Shown piece by piece: positions 16,801 to 17,587 of a stretch of 17,587 nt of DNA. Below the pieces are notes generated by a model. The model was not told the DNA's origin. It made no database searches and worked only from the letters and a program-made list of their open reading frames with translations. A program made the position numbers and the translations under genes. How positions within the stretch are numbered: position 1 is the stretch's first letter; each line of letters starts with the position of its first letter. Source of the DNA: Lentisphaeria bacterium UBA1776 (GTDB lineage Bacteria > Verrucomicrobiota > Lentisphaeria > Victivallales > Victivallaceae). The stretch covers positions 23,404 to 40,990 of the forward strand of contig DCGO01000097.1 of assembly GCA_002314605.1 (NCBI GenBank), read 5' to 3'.

Positions 16801-17433
16801 CACCAGCGAGAGCCGTCCTTTGCCTTTGAAAAGCAGCTCCCCCTTGAGTTCGCCGATGGTGAAGGTCGCGGTATTGGAATCCGGCTGGGGCGTCGAAACT
16901 GCCAGTTCGGAGATCAGGCGTCCGTCGATATATAAAGTCTGCTGGATTTTGTCCCAGGTGCAGACGACATGGTGCCACTCCCCCTGCTGCCACTCTCCCA
17001 CACCGTACTGGGAGCGCAGCCATTTTGAGTGGGGCCCCCGCATGAAGAAAAAGGTCTCCCCCTCGTAATACTTGTAGATGCGGAATGCCTGTGTCGCGGA
17101 TCCGGCGTTGAAGAGTGTGGCAAAGAAGCCGCTGTCCCGGCCTCCCCAGTTTTCCGGCCGGACCCAGAAGGAAATGGAGCCCTTTTCCCAGTTGAGATTT
17201 CCCGCCCGGGAGCAGCGGAGCCCGTACCGGGTCCCTTTTTCATCGGTCCCGACAAGAAGCGCCTGACCCCGGATCCCCGGCCGGTATTCGGGAGCCGTCT
17301 CAAAACGTACTTCCGTACCGGCTTTGTCCCTGACCGGCCGGATATTCCGGTCAAAATCAAGGTAAAAAACAGGTTCCGACGCATAACTCAAACTGATGCA
17401 GAACATGCAGAAAAGAGACAAAACACCCTTCAT
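13831..17433 (-). CDS. secreted LamG plus GH123_N/DUF6067-like glycosidase-type protein
   Basis: The frame opens at 17463, but the start at 17433 (1200 residues) is chosen because AGGAGGAATCC precedes it and MKGVLSLFCMFCISLSYA makes a clean Sec signal peptide (cleavage A18/S19). Residues 20-232 form a concanavalin A-like LamG domain (GSISFWVRPENW, EWHHVVCTWD, LYIDGRLIS, VDEFKIFD). The second half resembles the GH123_N/DUF6067 region of large PVC-group proteins: PPGFEPVKVQGNTVTLYSR, AVFWIGDYFRGINF and FGLTLTPVK, followed by a barrel-like section and a beta-rich C-terminus. YFDAMWEES gives D912, E916 and E917 as candidate catalytic acids; YSEGCICCEGY is also conserved-looking. It probably acts outside the cytoplasm on an amino-sugar-containing glycan. 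First gene of the operon. LamG is firm, GH123_N-like is moderate, activity is unknown. Confidence 0.8.
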   Translation of the reverse strand: MKGVLSLFCMFCISLSYASEPVFYLDFDRNIRPVRDKAGTEVRFETAPEYRPGIRGQALLVGTDEKGTRYGLRCSRAGNLNWEKGSISFWVRPENWGGRDSGFFATLFNAGSATQAFRIYKYYEGETFFFMRGPHSKWLRSQYGVGEWQQGEWHHVVCTWDKIQQTLYIDGRLISELAVSTPQPDSNTATFTIGELKGELLFKGKGRLSLVDEFKIFDTVLDLKEVQALYARENSGLLPKQRITLGKAPADFSSRGLSRTDNNELAFENAVYTLKRGADHLYLSLQCAELKGEKTFAVFRVPGEAGETVKLLRETAPGKYETAVPLKELPLLKAGKMMLFNLHCGKYDLNGFSRLVPDDGAPAIHLREIFDFEKNMYSVRARQTAGTELSIDGDAYVEIGHFHRKGNLSEEDYFTRHPLGPWQIVTIRFVKNGKVLYRVHYSVRLKTPLSIRYMYTLLKSRELLVSFQGKAKGTLFADFSQGGKTVKTFRHGLDGAAGFFRIRYPVEGLAPENYTVIFRFGDARGNTREFARQEYRIAAENDPLIKPYIDPDRDQVPPGFEPVKVQGNTVTLYSRNIDLGQGVLFRSLFSKGRELLKRPDAIIVGGKRLVPAGVQVKMLSATPLTAEYEKILDYADFSLKNRIRIHFDGYMQIRMAIIPKKKLRIESFAYEMPFDTERIRLFRPPEAVTPLAGTVGKTLEYHFNGNAVFWIGDYFRGINFTAENLLHWTFRPAHPHVSVVRERDTAYMRFHFMSVPQTIQQEYDFVFGLTLTPVKAVDRKIMCLRDGIDYQRWYQPWKWFNRLDPADVTPYGIELYEQMRAKKQPFFYYSAYNFCSPCSPEIIWYDELWRQIAHGHTYGEYIGKWNQPEYVYSEGCICCEGYRNYLLNNMNRFISAKKNLVGSGAPKNLYFDAMWEESCENAHHGCTLWTDFNGQKRRHMLIDRYRELAMDIWRIVKRQKGMVRIHMEWPKILQCHAYADMLAGGEIQEAAVAKQEGYFDVMTPAAFCVSYSPYIHSAKTVFIQQILRSLTTNAPAKLQDYDLRKPKWRRATIHSIGLAAVHDVDINVFDKVNPLLELYRETQDRLGWNEHVRFFPYFAEDPVIRLEPVSERIVGSAYANDGKLMLCLLNDTDRETPVAVSLDLRRMGVDAKMVSGKDVYHDKTGIPLLEKMTFTLEPREFRLLIFAPEKTAGESCGPEK

Positions 17434-17456
17434 GGATTCCTCCTGTTGATTTTCCG

Positions 17457-17494
17457 CCGGCAAACAGAAGGATGCGTATTCATCCCCCTGCCGG
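17457..17494. repeat. nested inverted repeats in the operon leader
   Basis: An outer pair CCGGCA/TGCCGG (17457-17462, 17489-17494) encloses an inner pair GGATG/CATCC (17470-17474, 17481-17485). The set lies 24 bases before the LamG gene's start, so it could fold in the mRNA leader or be a regulator site. I found no convincing promoter between it and the window edge. Confidence 0.3.
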
Positions 17495-17499
17495 TACAG

Positions 17500-17587
17500 A
17501 GTTTAGGGTACCTCTAAAAATTCATTCCGGCAGCTTGCGGCCACTGGGGAAAGTCTGCAAGGCGTGACTTTTCGGCTGTTACCACTT
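17500..17587. other. atypical edge sequence, possible insertion-sequence terminus
   Basis: The GGTACCTCTAAAAATTC stretch (17508-17524) and the bases after it are more A/T-rich than the surroundings and contain no gene. The form GGTACCTCTAAAAA resembles terminal repeats of some IS5-type elements from memory. No transposase is visible and the second end would be off the window, so this is weakly supported. Confidence 0.2.

Noticed and set aside
13951..16935. 994-codon open frame on the plus strand opposite the LamG gene
   Set aside because: It is antisense to a protein with a signal peptide, a recognisable LamG domain and a strong ribosome site. Its own translation has no recognisable domain and looks like a GC-rich shadow frame.
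17434..17463. Start of the LamG protein ten codons further upstream
   Set aside because: The added residues are charged and would bury the signal peptide; AGGAGGA lies directly before the inner ATG.
1..17587. CRISPR array, tRNA or rRNA gene
   Set aside because: No regularly spaced direct repeats, cloverleaf or rRNA-like stretches were seen; the intergenic gaps are all under 300 bases.

Overview
This is a GC-rich, gene-dense bacterial segment with Shine-Dalgarno-led genes. I see eleven protein genes, one of them cut by the left edge, and no tRNA, rRNA, CRISPR array or complete mobile element. The gene content points to a strict or facultative anaerobe that lives on host or plant glycans: a NifU-like scaffold paired with a GGGtGRT protein, a peptidase U32 protein, a GH109-type protein, and a very large secreted LamG glycosidase-like protein encoded with a sodium:solute symporter. 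My best guess is Lentisphaerota (Victivallales-like) or a neighbouring PVC lineage. That is inference from gene content, not from a marker gene.

Layout. Positions 1-1531 (minus) hold a two-gene unit: a NifU-like Fe-S scaffold protein, then a GGGtGRT-family protein truncated at the window edge just after its eponymous motif. A 256-base divergent intergenic region (1532-1787) follows. Positions 1788-5338 (plus) carry a DUF2079 membrane protein and a long peptidase U32 (RlhA-like) protein, overlapping by ATGA. Next is a Gfo/Idh/MocA-fold protein of the GH109 type (5396-6637, plus), ending in a terminator that lies inside the 3' end of the convergent blc lipocalin gene (6675-7211, minus). Divergent from blc is an M20D amidohydrolase (7384-8529, plus) overlapping hemW (8526-9581, plus).

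Positions 9623-17433 (minus) form one long operon read from right to left. It encodes a 1200-residue secreted LamG plus GH123_N/DUF6067-like protein, a 765-residue sodium:solute symporter (ATGA overlap), and a cytosolic GH5-like clan GH-A glycosidase (12-base gap). The order suggests a compact glycan pathway: external processing, Na+-driven uptake, internal hydrolysis. This operon and the Fe-S scaffold/GGGtGRT pair are the two best candidates for an under-described system here.

Regulation. Four of the plausible promoters share one layout: a TTG-type -35 box, exactly 16 bases, then a -10 box that is TATATT in three of the four. A perfect palindrome lies between the divergent blc and M20 promoters. 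The last ~85 bases at the right edge look unlike the rest and may be the edge of an insertion sequence.
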